64,000 nt of DNA from Hymenobacter setariae (GCF_007713685.1 NZ_VMRJ01000002.1:558001-622000); one strand, 5' to 3'. Shown: positions 36,089-44,062, counted from the stretch's first letter. Made by a program: numbers and translations. Notes: generated from the letters alone by a model not told the origin.

Positions 36089-37567
36089 CTACATGCGCCC
36101 CATCTGCATCCAGGGTGCCGTCAGGCGCACATACACCGAGGCCGAAAGCGGCAGCTTACCATAGCCCAGCTGCTGCCCAAAGCCGCGCCCGCGCTGGTCG
36201 TTTTGCAGCGTGCTAGGGATGACGTAGCCCGTGATTTGGCCACCCACGCTCAGCTCGGGGCCGCGCGCGCCGCCTAGGTTAGTGAGGCGGTAGCTGCTAC
36301 CTAGGGTGAGAGCGTGTACATTGAAGACCATGTCCAACGGCGCGTCGGCGGGGCCAGGCACGTAGTAGCTCAGCTCTTCTGTATCCTTTTGTACCCACTC
36401 GTAGCGGCCGTAGAAGGTGGGCCGGCCCAGCGTGAGGTTGGTTTCGGCCAGCACGGCGTGCTCGGGGTGGGCGCCGTGGCCCTCGTTCATACCCCACACC
36501 AGCGAGGAAGCGATAAATTGATGGTCGCCCCAGGTGCGGCTGTGCAGCACCGAGGCCGTGGTGCGGTGCACATTTTCGTCGGGGTGCAGGTCCTCGGGGC
36601 TTTTGATGAAGGCGTGGCTCACCTGCAAAGCCAACTCCGAAGTGGGGTTCCAGTTGAGGCGGGCGGCCCAGGAGTCGGCCCTAGGTCGGTCAAAGTCGTA
36701 GCGGTACTGGTCGGGCTCGCGGCCCGTAAAGTTGCTGCCCTCCAGCTTAAACTGCTTGTAGCGCAGCCCCAGGCTGGCTACGCCGTAGGTGATGTGCGTG
36801 GCATCGGTCCAGTGGTGCGACAGTGGCGCGTCGGGGTTCGGCATGGCCGAAATGCGGTGCATAAACGCCGTGGGCCCGATGGTGGGCTCGCCGGGGTACC
36901 CTAGGTAGGCCGTTAGGTCGATATCCTTCGAAAAGGCGTAGGTATAAGCCACGCTCAGCCCCGAAAACAAGTCGTGCGGGTGCTGCTTGTCGATGAGTGG
37001 CTGGCCCTTGTACGACTCGCCGGTCTGAAACAGCAGCGGGTAGCCGCCCCGCGTTTCAGTCAGCGGGTCGAGGCTCATCATCAAGCTAAAATTCAGCAGG
37101 CCACGCTGGCCCACTTGGCGCTGGGCCATGGTCATAAACCAGTTGGGGCCATCCACGGCGCTACGGTAGCCGCGGGCGTCGCGGTGGTTGAAGTTTTGGC
37201 TGGTGTAGCGGCCGAAGGCGCTGCCGTGGTACATCAGCATCCAGGGGCCCTTGTGCTGCATCCACATGTACATGGGCGTCTGGTCGGGCTGCCAAGCCGT
37301 GCCCGAGCCATTGCGGTTCATGGGCAGGTTGCGCGAGTAGGCGTGGCTCATGTTCATGCCGCCCATGTCCATGCCAGCCATGTGGTGGCTGGCGTGGCTG
37401 CTGTCACCGGGCATGGCCATACCATTCATTTTATGGCCTTTGCCAGTGGCGCGGTGGGCGGTGTCGCTGGGCATCGTCATGCCGGGCATCTGGTGATTTT
37501 GGTGCTGGGCTAGGGCCGGGGTGGCCGCTAGGCCAGCAGCCAGCAGGACGTAAGCAGGTAGTTTCAT
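36089..37567 (-). CDS. His/Met-rich outer-membrane protein, probable copper-related
   Basis: A 492-residue exported protein. The ATG at 37567 starts a signal peptide ending in ALAQH. The mature N-terminus (about residues 22-75) is packed with His and Met (HQNHQMPGMTMP, GKGHKMNGMAMP, MAGMDMGGMNMSH), a composition seen in copper-binding segments. The rest looks like an outer-membrane beta-barrel with aromatic strand patterns. It diverges from a Cys-rich copper-storage-like gene at 37794, and a metal-binding AraC-type regulator lies next door, so copper handling is a good inference. Transport or resistance cannot be separated from sequence alone. Confidence 0.72.
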   Translation of the reverse strand: MKLPAYVLLAAGLAATPALAQHQNHQMPGMTMPSDTAHRATGKGHKMNGMAMPGDSSHASHHMAGMDMGGMNMSHAYSRNLPMNRNGSGTAWQPDQTPMYMWMQHKGPWMLMYHGSAFGRYTSQNFNHRDARGYRSAVDGPNWFMTMAQRQVGQRGLLNFSLMMSLDPLTETRGGYPLLFQTGESYKGQPLIDKQHPHDLFSGLSVAYTYAFSKDIDLTAYLGYPGEPTIGPTAFMHRISAMPNPDAPLSHHWTDATHITYGVASLGLRYKQFKLEGSNFTGREPDQYRYDFDRPRADSWAARLNWNPTSELALQVSHAFIKSPEDLHPDENVHRTTASVLHSRTWGDHQFIASSLVWGMNEGHGAHPEHAVLAETNLTLGRPTFYGRYEWVQKDTEELSYYVPGPADAPLDMVFNVHALTLGSSYRLTNLGGARGPELSVGGQITGYVIPSTLQNDQRGRGFGQQLGYGKLPLSASVYVRLTAPWMQMGRM

Positions 37568-37646
37568 AAACAAGCGCTAATCAAGAACTCATGTAACGTG
37601 CCTGCGCTGCTAATGGTCAACTGGCCAGCCTATAAGGTTGAGGCCA

Positions 37647-37700
37647 CCAGCGTGCAGGATTCGGGCTAGCCAAGGTGCAGGCCCAAATCCTGCACGCTGG
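37647..37700. promoter_or_regulatory. Inverted repeat / likely operator of the copper module
   Basis: A perfect 15-bp inverted repeat (37647-37661 with 37686-37700) lies in the 226-bp region between the divergent starts at 37567 and 37794. The heptamer GTGCAGG occurs at 37652 and 37675, 23 bp apart, and inverted at 37689. A TACTTTG sequence at 37708-37714 could be part of the -7 box of the plus-strand gene, putting the repeat over its -33 region. Confidence 0.55.
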
Positions 37701-37793
37701 CGGCCACTACTTTGCACCGACCAGGTTAGCCTAGTTGCGTAGAAGGTAGGAGCCACGCTGTTGTGGCTAATACGCTTCTACTTTCTCGCTCCC

Positions 37794-38129
37794 ATGAAAA
37801 ACGCTCCCCAAGATTACCGCTCCCTTCTCGATGCCCTAGGTCGCTGCATCGCCGCCTGCGAATACTGCGCCGATGCCTGCCTCGGCGAAGACAATATTCA
37901 AATGATGGTGCCTTGTATTCGCACCGACCGCGACTGTGCTGATATCTGTCGGCTCACCTCCGCCTTCATCGCTCGCAACTCTCCCCACGCCCAGCACATC
38001 ATTAAGGAGTGCATCGAAATCTGCCAGAAGTGCGCCGACGAGTGCGGCAAGCACCAGCACGACCACTGCCAGCAGTGCGCCCAAACCTGCCGCGAGTGCG
38101 TGGAGGCCTGCAAGGCTTATGCTGCCTAG
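37794..38129 (+). CDS. Four-helix-bundle copper-binding protein (Csp/DUF326-like)
   Basis: A 111-residue cytosolic protein with 16 cysteines, nearly all in CxxxC or CxxC spacing along predicted helices (CIAACEYCADAC, CADICRL, CIEICQKCADEC, CQQCAQTCRECVEAC). This is the pattern of Csp-type copper-storage four-helix bundles, where Cys line the core and bind many Cu(I) ions. A His-rich turn (KHQHDHCQQC) joins two helices. The start ATG at 37794 is preferred over an upstream in-frame ATG. No signal peptide is seen, so it probably stores Cu(I) in the cytoplasm. It lies within a copper-like gene group. Confidence 0.85.
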   Translation: MKNAPQDYRSLLDALGRCIAACEYCADACLGEDNIQMMVPCIRTDRDCADICRLTSAFIARNSPHAQHIIKECIEICQKCADECGKHQHDHCQQCAQTCRECVEACKAYAA

Positions 38130-38145
38130 GTAAGAAAGTAACAAT

Positions 38146-38183
38146 GAAAAAGGCCCATGCTGCAAACAGCATGGGCCTTTTTG
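38146..38183. terminator. Bidirectional terminator between copper-storage and regulator genes
   Basis: AAAAAGGCCCATGCTG pairs with CAGCATGGGCCTTTTT around a 4-nt loop. The A and T runs on both flanks let it work on either strand, matching the convergent genes ending at 38129 and 38202. Confidence 0.85.
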
Positions 38184-38201
38184 GTAACTAGCTAGTGTGT
38201 C

Positions 38202-38774
38202 TTAGCCTAGGGCGTCGAGCGACAAGCGGTCGGGCTGCAGCATGCGGCGAAACTCACTTACCGAGCGGCCCGTCACCTGGCGGAACTGATTGCTCAAGTG
38301 CTGGCCCGAGCTGTAGCGCAGTTGGTCGGCTATCTGCACCAGCGTCATTTCGCCGTAGCTGAGCATTTCCTTCACGCGCTCTATCTTCATGCGAATGAGG
38401 TACTTCTCAATGGTGAGGTTGGCCGTGCGCGAGAATACTTTGCTGAGGTGCGAATAAGTAGTGGCAAAGCGGTCGGCCAGAAAAGCCGACGTGGTGAGCG
38501 GGGCCGGGGCCGTGCGCAGGTGCTCCAGGTACTCTTGCAGCACAGTTTTAATCTGCTCGGTGAGCTGCTCGGCGCGGTCGAGCAGCACGTCGAAGCCCGC
38601 CTCGCGCAGCAGCGGGGCCACGGCCTTGGGGTCAACGGGCGTGCTCGGCGACAAGCGCGCTTGGCCTAGGGTCACGGCGGTGGGCTCGTAGCCAGCTTTC
38701 ACCAGCAGATTCTGAACCGCCTCGACGCAGCGCGGGCAAACCATGTTTTTGATGTGCAGCAGATTGGTTTTCAC
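38202..38774 (-). CDS. AraC-family regulator with HMA-like metal-binding N-terminus
   Basis: A 190-residue protein in two parts. Residues 1-70 resemble a heavy-metal-associated fold: LLHIKNMVCPRCVEAVQNLL carries an MxCxxC motif like those of copper chaperones and P-type ATPases. Residues about 105-185 are an AraC-type double helix-turn-helix (FSRTANLTIEKYLIRMKIER, then IADQLRYSSGQHLSNQFRQV). The simplest reading is a Cu(I)-responsive activator or repressor of the adjacent copper genes. It lies 9 bp after a small membrane-protein gene and converges with the copper-storage gene. Metal binding and targets are inferred. Confidence 0.8.
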   Translation of the reverse strand: MKTNLLHIKNMVCPRCVEAVQNLLVKAGYEPTAVTLGQARLSPSTPVDPKAVAPLLREAGFDVLLDRAEQLTEQIKTVLQEYLEHLRTAPAPLTTSAFLADRFATTYSHLSKVFSRTANLTIEKYLIRMKIERVKEMLSYGEMTLVQIADQLRYSSGQHLSNQFRQVTGRSVSEFRRMLQPDRLSLDALG

Positions 38775-38783
38775 GGGGTAGAA

Positions 38784-39131
38784 TTACGTTGTAGAAGTAG
38801 AAGAACGACGAGTCGTGACTTTGGGAGCGGCCGGGCGGGCAGGGCGCCGCACCGGCGGCGCATCCTGGCCCTGCCAGCTAGGCCCAAACCAGTGCGTGGT
38901 GGCCCAGGTAATAAACGGCACTACCCCCAAAAAAGTCACGGCAAGCAGCCAGAACCATACGAAAAACGTGGAAAAAAGGCGGCCAAAGAAGTGGTCGCTG
39001 ACGCCGAAAAGATACAGCACCAACGCCAAACTCAGCGCTAAGCTACTGCCCGCCAGCACCCCCACGCGCCGCCAGCGGTAGGCGGCCACGCGCTGGCGCA
39101 GGCGCAGAAACGGAGAAGCAGAGCGAGCCAT
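38784..39131 (-). CDS. Small membrane protein of unknown function
   Basis: A 115-residue protein, starting at the ATG at 39131. It has a basic N-terminus (FLRLRQRVAAYRWRR), two transmembrane helices (about residues 24-47 and 57-80), and a Pro/Arg/Lys/Ser/Thr-rich C-terminus (PVRRPARPAAPKVTTRR). I do not recognise a family. It is the first gene of a short operon with the HMA/AraC regulator, 9 bp apart, so it may belong to the copper response, but the sequence itself shows no metal motif. Confidence 0.65.
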   Translation of the reverse strand: MARSASPFLRLRQRVAAYRWRRVGVLAGSSLALSLALVLYLFGVSDHFFGRLFSTFFVWFWLLAVTFLGVVPFITWATTHWFGPSWQGQDAPPVRRPARPAAPKVTTRRSSTSTT

Positions 39132-39323
39132 CGGGGCAAATTTACCGCATCGGCGGCAACTATAGCCTAGGTGCGGGCCAGCACCCAAAACCCGGCGGGC
39201 CATTTTTCGGTACTGCCACATACCCACAGGGCTTAGGCCGCCGGCCCCGGCGCGCCGGGCTACTGCCGACACTGCTCACCTAGGCCGCGCTCGCGGGCGG
39301 CCACTTATTTCTTTTCTTTCCCC

Positions 39324-39590
39324 ATGAACCGCACCCTACGCCTTCTGGCCCTGGCCGCTGCCCTTCCCCTCGCCCTGAGCGCCTGCAACAGCGGCGGCGA
39401 TGTTGGCGACACCAACGTCGAAAAAGGCTCGGCCAAAAAAGGCCCTACTGCCCCGAAAGAGGGCACCAACAACGGCGACTCGCTGGCCGCTGGCATTCCG
39501 CGCGATACCACCAACCGCCCCACCGGCAAAGAGCTTTACAAAGCCGCCGACCGCGCCAAAGACCGCAACCACGACGGCATTGCCGACTAG
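39324..39590 (+). CDS. Small lipoprotein with a calcium-loop-like C-terminus
   Basis: An 88-residue lipoprotein. The signal ends in LALSAC, a good lipobox, followed by a flexible Gly/Asp/Lys-rich region. The C-terminus ADRAKDRNHDGIAD contains DRNHDGIAD, resembling the DxNxDGxxD calcium-binding loop of thrombospondin type 3 or dockerin repeats. It may be surface-exposed. The gene is monocistronic with a terminator after it. No function is assignable. Confidence 0.7.
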   Translation: MNRTLRLLALAAALPLALSACNSGGDVGDTNVEKGSAKKGPTAPKEGTNNGDSLAAGIPRDTTNRPTGKELYKAADRAKDRNHDGIAD

Positions 39591-39605
39591 CTGCTGCGCA
39601 ACTAG

Positions 39606-39643
39606 CATACAAAAAGGCCTGCTCCATGTAGATGGGGCAGGCT
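39606..39643. terminator. Terminator after the small lipoprotein gene
   Basis: AAAAAGGCCTGC pairs with GCAGGCTTTTT. It lies about 20 bp past the stop at 39590 and before the convergent BtuG-like gene ending at 39694. Confidence 0.8.
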
Positions 39644-39693
39644 TTTTGGCAGTAGGTAAGCGTTTGTTTTCAGCTCAGAAAGGGTAGTAGTAA

Positions 39694-40740
39694 TTAATAG
39701 AAAGCGAAGCCGTTGGGACCCACGCGCACCGTTACCGAGTCGAGGGCCTTGCCGCCGCCGGCGGGGTAGTGCAGGAAGTAGCCATTAGTGGTGAAGCCCG
39801 TCGACACGGCTCCGTAGATGGAGTTATCGCGCGGGTCGATGGCAAAGCCATTGAAATTGCGGCGCATAAAAACGGTGGTGGGCAGCGCCGTATCGGTAGT
39901 GGCCATCTTGTACTCGGCGCCGTTGTAGCTGTAGTAGAGCTGCTTTTTGTCGGGGCTGATGCGTAGCTGGCGCGGGCCGCTGCTGGCGAAGGGCAGCGTG
40001 AGCTGGGCGGTAGTGCTGCCGGGCGCAAAGCGCACCAGCGCGGCGGGCGGCGTGCTGGTGGTGCCGTAGGGCTGCGAGCACAGCACCCACAGGTTGTTGG
40101 CCTGGTCGGTTACCACATTTTGCGGGCCAGCCGTTACCGTCACGGTCGAAGTCACCTTATTAGTGCTCGCATCGATTACCGATACTGTGTTGTCGTAGCT
40201 ATTAGGCACGTAGACGTTGCCGTTGAGCACTGTTAGCTGCTCGGGGCAGCGGCCCACCGTGATGCTGTCGATAACGGTATTATTCGTGAGGTCGAGCACC
40301 ATTACCTTGCCAGGGGCATAGTTGGTGTAGGGCCCGCGCCACGACGTGACATAGCCCCGTGTGGCCGACGCAGCCGCGAAGTAGCGCGGCTGCCGAATGT
40401 TGCGGATAGTGGCCACCGAGCCGAAGTCGGGCACGCTCACCACCTCTACTTTATTAGAAGCGTTGACGCAGATATAGCCGCGGTTGTTTACCACGCCCAT
40501 GTCCTGCACCACGTCGCCGAGGCTGGCACTTTTATTCACACTGCCAAAGGCGTCGATAAGCGTGGTTTTGCTGGCCACGCCGTAGGCGCTCACCGTACCG
40601 CCACCCTGGCCAAACTGCCCTTCGCTGAGGATATATACACCAGGGGCGCTTGGCACCAGGGGGCCAAATTCGTTGTCGGGGTTGTTACAGCTTGCCAGCG
40701 CGGCAGCACCCACTAAGAGGGTAGCTAAATACTTGGTCAT
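39694..40740 (-). CDS. btuG: BtuG-like surface beta-propeller lipoprotein (vitamin B12 capture)
   Basis: A 348-residue lipoprotein; the signal ends in ALASC. The mature part opens with GVYILSEGQFGQGGGTVSAY and continues as repeated propeller blades of the YncE/DUF5074 type (VMVLDLTNNTVIDSITVG, VSVIDASTNKVTSTVTV). In Bacteroides, BtuG is a surface beta-propeller lipoprotein that binds cobalamin very tightly and sits on BtuB. Here the gene follows directly (50 bp) after a TonB receptor gene, and a cobalamin riboswitch precedes both. The gene symbol is by homology and context; binding is not shown. Confidence 0.8.
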   Translation of the reverse strand: MTKYLATLLVGAAALASCNNPDNEFGPLVPSAPGVYILSEGQFGQGGGTVSAYGVASKTTLIDAFGSVNKSASLGDVVQDMGVVNNRGYICVNASNKVEVVSVPDFGSVATIRNIRQPRYFAAASATRGYVTSWRGPYTNYAPGKVMVLDLTNNTVIDSITVGRCPEQLTVLNGNVYVPNSYDNTVSVIDASTNKVTSTVTVTAGPQNVVTDQANNLWVLCSQPYGTTSTPPAALVRFAPGSTTAQLTLPFASSGPRQLRISPDKKQLYYSYNGAEYKMATTDTALPTTVFMRRNFNGFAIDPRDNSIYGAVSTGFTTNGYFLHYPAGGGKALDSVTVRVGPNGFAFY

Positions 40741-40790
40741 AAAAAAGATTTTGCCGACATAGCGGCGGATAAATAGAGTGGTATTGAAAA

Positions 40791-42809
40791 TCAGTGATAA
40801 GCGAAACGCAGGCTAACGCTGTAGGCCCTAGGTGGTGCCGGCCGGGCCGGGTAGCTGTCGTAGCGATGGTTGAGCAGGTTGGTGCTTTGGAGCAGCAGCG
40901 TGAGGCTGGTGCGGCCGGGCAGCGGCACGGTGCGGCCAAGCGTGGCGCTCAGCACCCCCACGCTTGGCAAAAAGCCGCTGGCTGAGGCATCGGTGTACAC
41001 ATAGCTCGTGAAGGTGTAGGTGGCACTGCCCAGCCAGCCCCGCCACCCGTGGTCGGTGGTGAAGTTGGCGCGGTGCAGCGGCACGAAAGCCAGCTGCACA
41101 CCCACGGGGTCGGCATCGGCGGCCACGCCCTGGGTTTTCTGAGTTTGGGTATAGCTGTAGGCTAGGCGTGCCGACGCCCGGTAGCGTCCTAGGTGCCCAC
41201 GCAAGGCGGTGCTGGCCTCGAAGCCCTGGCTGCGCACCTGGCGCAAATTGCGCGGCGAGTAAGTGCCGCCTGCCCCTAGGGGCAACCATTGCACCCAGTT
41301 ATCGACCAGCTGGTAAAAGGCCGTGAGCTCGGTTTCGAGCAGCAAGTGCGCGCCCGGCGCCACGCGGTGGCGCAGCCCAGCTTCGTAACCGTGGCCCGAT
41401 TCGGCCAACAAATCGGGGTTGCCGCCCGGCTGCCAGTAGCGCTCATTGAGGGTAGGGGCGCGGTAGGTGCGCGCCACGCTGGCCTTGAGGGTGAGGCCCG
41501 GCCGGTCGGCGGCCGCCAGTGAATCGAGCGCCTGAGCCTGGTACAAGTCCCACTCGGCACCTAGGGTGGGGGTGAGGGGCGCCAGCCCGGCGGGCAGCGC
41601 GGCCTGCCGCACATTGGCCGAGAGGCGCAGGCCGGGGCGCGGGTCGTAGCGCAGCAGGCCGAAGGCCGCGGCGCGGTTTTCGGTGATGGCGTTGGGGCCG
41701 TAGCCGTCAACCACGGCTGCAAAGTGCTGGCCTTCGACCCCTAGGCGCAGGCTAGCGCGCTGGCTCAGCGGCGCCGTGTACTCGGCTTGGCTCTGGGTGG
41801 TGCGCACCCGCGAGTTACTGACGGCGCCCTGGTCGGAGTAATTGATAATGTCCTCAAACCACGCGCCGCGCACCTGCCATTGCCCGCCGCGCGGGGTCAC
41901 TTGGCGGTAGCCCAGCACCAAGCGGCGGCTTTGGTCGATTTCGCGGGCGTTGGAGCCAGCCACGCCCGTGCCCTGCTGGATTTCGCGGTCGGCGTCGGTC
42001 AGCCATACCGAGGCCGTGAGTTCGCCAGCCGTGCCCACGCGCCAAGCCACATCGGGGCTGATGCTCCACTGGTGGCGCAGGGCGGCGTTGCGCATGGTGT
42101 AGCGCACTAGGCCGCTAGGCTCGCGCACCAGGTAGGGGTAGTCGTTTTGGGCCTGGCGGTAGCTGGCGGCCACCCGCACGGCCACGGCCGTGGTGGCGGC
42201 GCGGGCCTCTAGGCTGCCCCCGCGCAGCCCAAAGCTGCCTAGGTCGCCTTGCACGCTGCCGCGCAGGCCGGGCCGCCAGTCGGGCTCGGTGCGCAGCACT
42301 AGTGCGCCGCCCACGGCCCCGCTGCCGTAAAGCGCGGCGGCCGGCCCTAGCTGCACCGAGAGCTGCGTATTGCCGCTGATGGGCAGCAGTGCCAGGTCAT
42401 TCTGCCCTAGGGTAGGCAGGGCGATATTAAGTCCGTTCCAGAGCACAGCGGTGTGCTGCGCCGAGGTGCCCCGCAGCGACAGCGTCGCCAGCTGTCCCGG
42501 CCCGTAGTTCTTGATGTACAGCCCCAAGCGCGCGCCAAGCACATCGGCCGCTGTGCCGCCCCGGTACTGCGCCAGCGCCGCCGAATCTACTTCGAGCCGC
42601 TGGCTACCCACCGCAAAGCGCTCGGGCCGCACGGCCCGCACCTGCGCCTCGGGCAGCTGGTGGCGCCGGCCCACCAGTGTGTCGGAGCGCGCTGCTGGCG
42701 CTTGGCTGTGCCCAGGCAAGCTGGCTAGCAGCCCTAGGGCCAGAGCGTAGCCAGCCGGCCCGCGGCGAGTGCAGGAGAGGGTACCTAGGAACGAATTGAA
42801 AACTAACAC
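40791..42809 (-). CDS. btuB: TonB-dependent cobalamin receptor (BtuB-like)
   Basis: A 672-residue TonB-dependent outer-membrane receptor, starting with GTG, with a signal peptide around GYALALGLLASLPGHSQA. The plug domain shows DVLGARLGLYIKNYGPGQLATLSLRGTSAQHTAVLWNGL, and the barrel strands continue to a C-terminus ending SVSLRFAYH. There is no N-terminal carboxypeptidase-like extension. A cobalamin riboswitch 170-370 bp upstream and a BtuG-like gene downstream make vitamin B12 the most probable ligand. The pair should bring cobalamin across the outer membrane using TonB energy. Confidence 0.88.
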   Translation of the reverse strand: MLVFNSFLGTLSCTRRGPAGYALALGLLASLPGHSQAPAARSDTLVGRRHQLPEAQVRAVRPERFAVGSQRLEVDSAALAQYRGGTAADVLGARLGLYIKNYGPGQLATLSLRGTSAQHTAVLWNGLNIALPTLGQNDLALLPISGNTQLSVQLGPAAALYGSGAVGGALVLRTEPDWRPGLRGSVQGDLGSFGLRGGSLEARAATTAVAVRVAASYRQAQNDYPYLVREPSGLVRYTMRNAALRHQWSISPDVAWRVGTAGELTASVWLTDADREIQQGTGVAGSNAREIDQSRRLVLGYRQVTPRGGQWQVRGAWFEDIINYSDQGAVSNSRVRTTQSQAEYTAPLSQRASLRLGVEGQHFAAVVDGYGPNAITENRAAAFGLLRYDPRPGLRLSANVRQAALPAGLAPLTPTLGAEWDLYQAQALDSLAAADRPGLTLKASVARTYRAPTLNERYWQPGGNPDLLAESGHGYEAGLRHRVAPGAHLLLETELTAFYQLVDNWVQWLPLGAGGTYSPRNLRQVRSQGFEASTALRGHLGRYRASARLAYSYTQTQKTQGVAADADPVGVQLAFVPLHRANFTTDHGWRGWLGSATYTFTSYVYTDASASGFLPSVGVLSATLGRTVPLPGRTSLTLLLQSTNLLNHRYDSYPARPAPPRAYSVSLRFAYH

Positions 42810-42982
42810 GAACTAAATTTTCAAGCGAAAATTCAGTTCAAAACCCCAGTGTAGGTTGGCCATAATTGCTGGCCAGCCACGCTGAAGCTGAGGCCGGCAG
42901 CGGCAGCATAGCCAAGCCTAGGGCCCGGCGCCGACGCACGCTGCCGTTCTCCGCCCGTCCGCCGCGAGCGCTGAACCTGGTA

Positions 42983-43180
42983 AGTGCCGTGGCAGGTCTC
43001 CTGGCTTGCGCTGCCGGATGGGCGGCCTTCCCGCGGCGCTGGCTACCTAGGGGGTAGCCGGCGCTGGCAGTGGCATGGGGTGCCCACCCCGATGTAGCGC
43101 GTACAGTTGCGGGGACAGCTTCGGACTTAAACCGAATTCCCTTTTCAACCTCGCTCCTAAAAAGAGTCTGGTCACCATAG
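42983..43180 (-). ncRNA. Cobalamin riboswitch upstream of btuB/btuG
   Basis: On the minus strand the RNA contains the landmark blocks of the cobalamin aptamer in order: AAAAGGGAA, then TCCGAAGCTGTCCCCGCAACTG (B12-box neighbour), TGCCACTG, GGGAAGGC, and finally AGCCAGGAGACCTGCC. A good -7 box TACATTTG lies just upstream (43193 to 43186 on the minus strand), putting the transcription start near 43180. It should switch off btuB and btuG when cobalamin is plentiful. Confidence 0.93.
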
Positions 43181-43185
43181 CACTA

Positions 43186-43193
43186 CAAATGTA
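43186..43193 (-). promoter_or_regulatory. -7 promoter box for the riboswitch transcript
   Basis: TACATTTG, an exact TAnnTTTG match, read on the minus strand. It lies about 7 bp before the 5' end of the riboswitch. A clear -33 TTG is not seen. Confidence 0.55.
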
Positions 43194-43344
43194 CAATAGG
43201 TGAACTGTCTGTTAGTACGCGCGTAACGAAGTAAGCGCGGCAATCTTTTCTTCCCGTCAGCCTTATTGCCGTTACCGGCCTAGCGGCCCAAAGAGAGTAC
43301 CACGCTTCACTCCGTTGCGCTCGCAATGACAACCTTACACTTCC

Positions 43345-43947
43345 TTGCTACTTCCTAGGTCCTTCTTCGAGCGCCCCGACGTGCTCACCATCGCCCGCCA
43401 ATTGCTAGGCAAGCGCGTCTTCACCCGCATCAATGGCGAGCTGACGGGCGGCCGCATCGTCGAAACCGAAGCCTATCGCCACGAGGGCGACCCCAGCATC
43501 ACGCTGCACTTGCAGCGCAAGGCCAAGCAGGCGCGGGGGCTGTACCAGCCCGGCGGCACGGCCTACCTCTATACCGTGTACCGAGTGCACACGCTCTTCA
43601 ACATCACGACCTACGATGCCGAGCACCCGGATACGGTGCTTATCCGGGCCATCGAGCCGCTCGAAGGTCTCGACGTGATGCTGCGCCGCCGCGGGCTGGC
43701 CGCCGTAGCCCGTAACCTCACCGCGGGCCCCGGCGTGCTCAGCCAAGCCCTAGGTCTCACGCCTGCCCTCACTGGCGAGCTGGTAACTGGGCCTCACATT
43801 TGGTTTGAAGACGCGGGCGAAATTGTTCAGGATGAACAAGTAATCGCTAGCTCCCGCGTGGGCCTAGAGTACGCTGGTGCCGAAGCTGTGGCGCTGCCCT
43901 GGCGCTTCCGCCTGAAAGACAGCAAGTGGACCAGCCCGGCGAAGTAA
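43345..43947 (+). CDS. DNA-3-methyladenine glycosylase (AAG/MPG family)
   Basis: A base-excision repair enzyme that removes alkylated purines. The 200-residue protein begins at a TTG (no ATG is available) with LPRSFFERPDVLTIARQLLGK, the usual AAG start. The active-site segment IVETEAYRH keeps the catalytic Glu and neighbouring Tyr, and LIRAIEPLEG and the Asn of FNITTYD are conserved. However, the loop that normally reads DxAxHxxxG...TxRNxxMF is replaced by DPSITLHLQRKAKQARGLY, so this is a divergent subfamily. REP-like hairpins flank the gene on both sides. Confidence 0.85.
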   Translation: MLLPRSFFERPDVLTIARQLLGKRVFTRINGELTGGRIVETEAYRHEGDPSITLHLQRKAKQARGLYQPGGTAYLYTVYRVHTLFNITTYDAEHPDTVLIRAIEPLEGLDVMLRRRGLAAVARNLTAGPGVLSQALGLTPALTGELVTGPHIWFEDAGEIVQDEQVIASSRVGLEYAGAEAVALPWRFRLKDSKWTSPAK

Positions 43948-43966
43948 GCTGTAGCTAGCATTTGTT

Positions 43967-44049
43967 ATTGCGAGCGCAGCGCGGCAATCCTTCATCGTCG
44001 TGGTACTGCCTCTAGCGTGAAGGAAAGATTGCCGCGCTGCGCTCGCAAT
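43967..44049. repeat. REP-like hairpin, GTCATTGCGAGC family
   Basis: A perfect 23-bp inverted repeat (43967-43989 with 44027-44049) built on ATTGCGAGCGCAGCGCGGC, with a 37-nt loop. Related but partial copies lie at about 43225-43250 and 43305-43330, on the other side of the glycosylase gene. Confidence 0.8.
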
Positions 44050-44062
44050 GACAGTTTATTGC

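Noticed and set aside
42866..43057. A 63-codon plus-strand frame upstream of the glycosylase
   Set aside because: It overlaps the cobalamin riboswitch, whose conserved blocks explain the sequence better.
43967..44049. Possible CRISPR repeat unit
   Set aside because: It is one inverted repeat with a 37-nt loop, not an array of regularly spaced direct repeats, and no cas genes are nearby.
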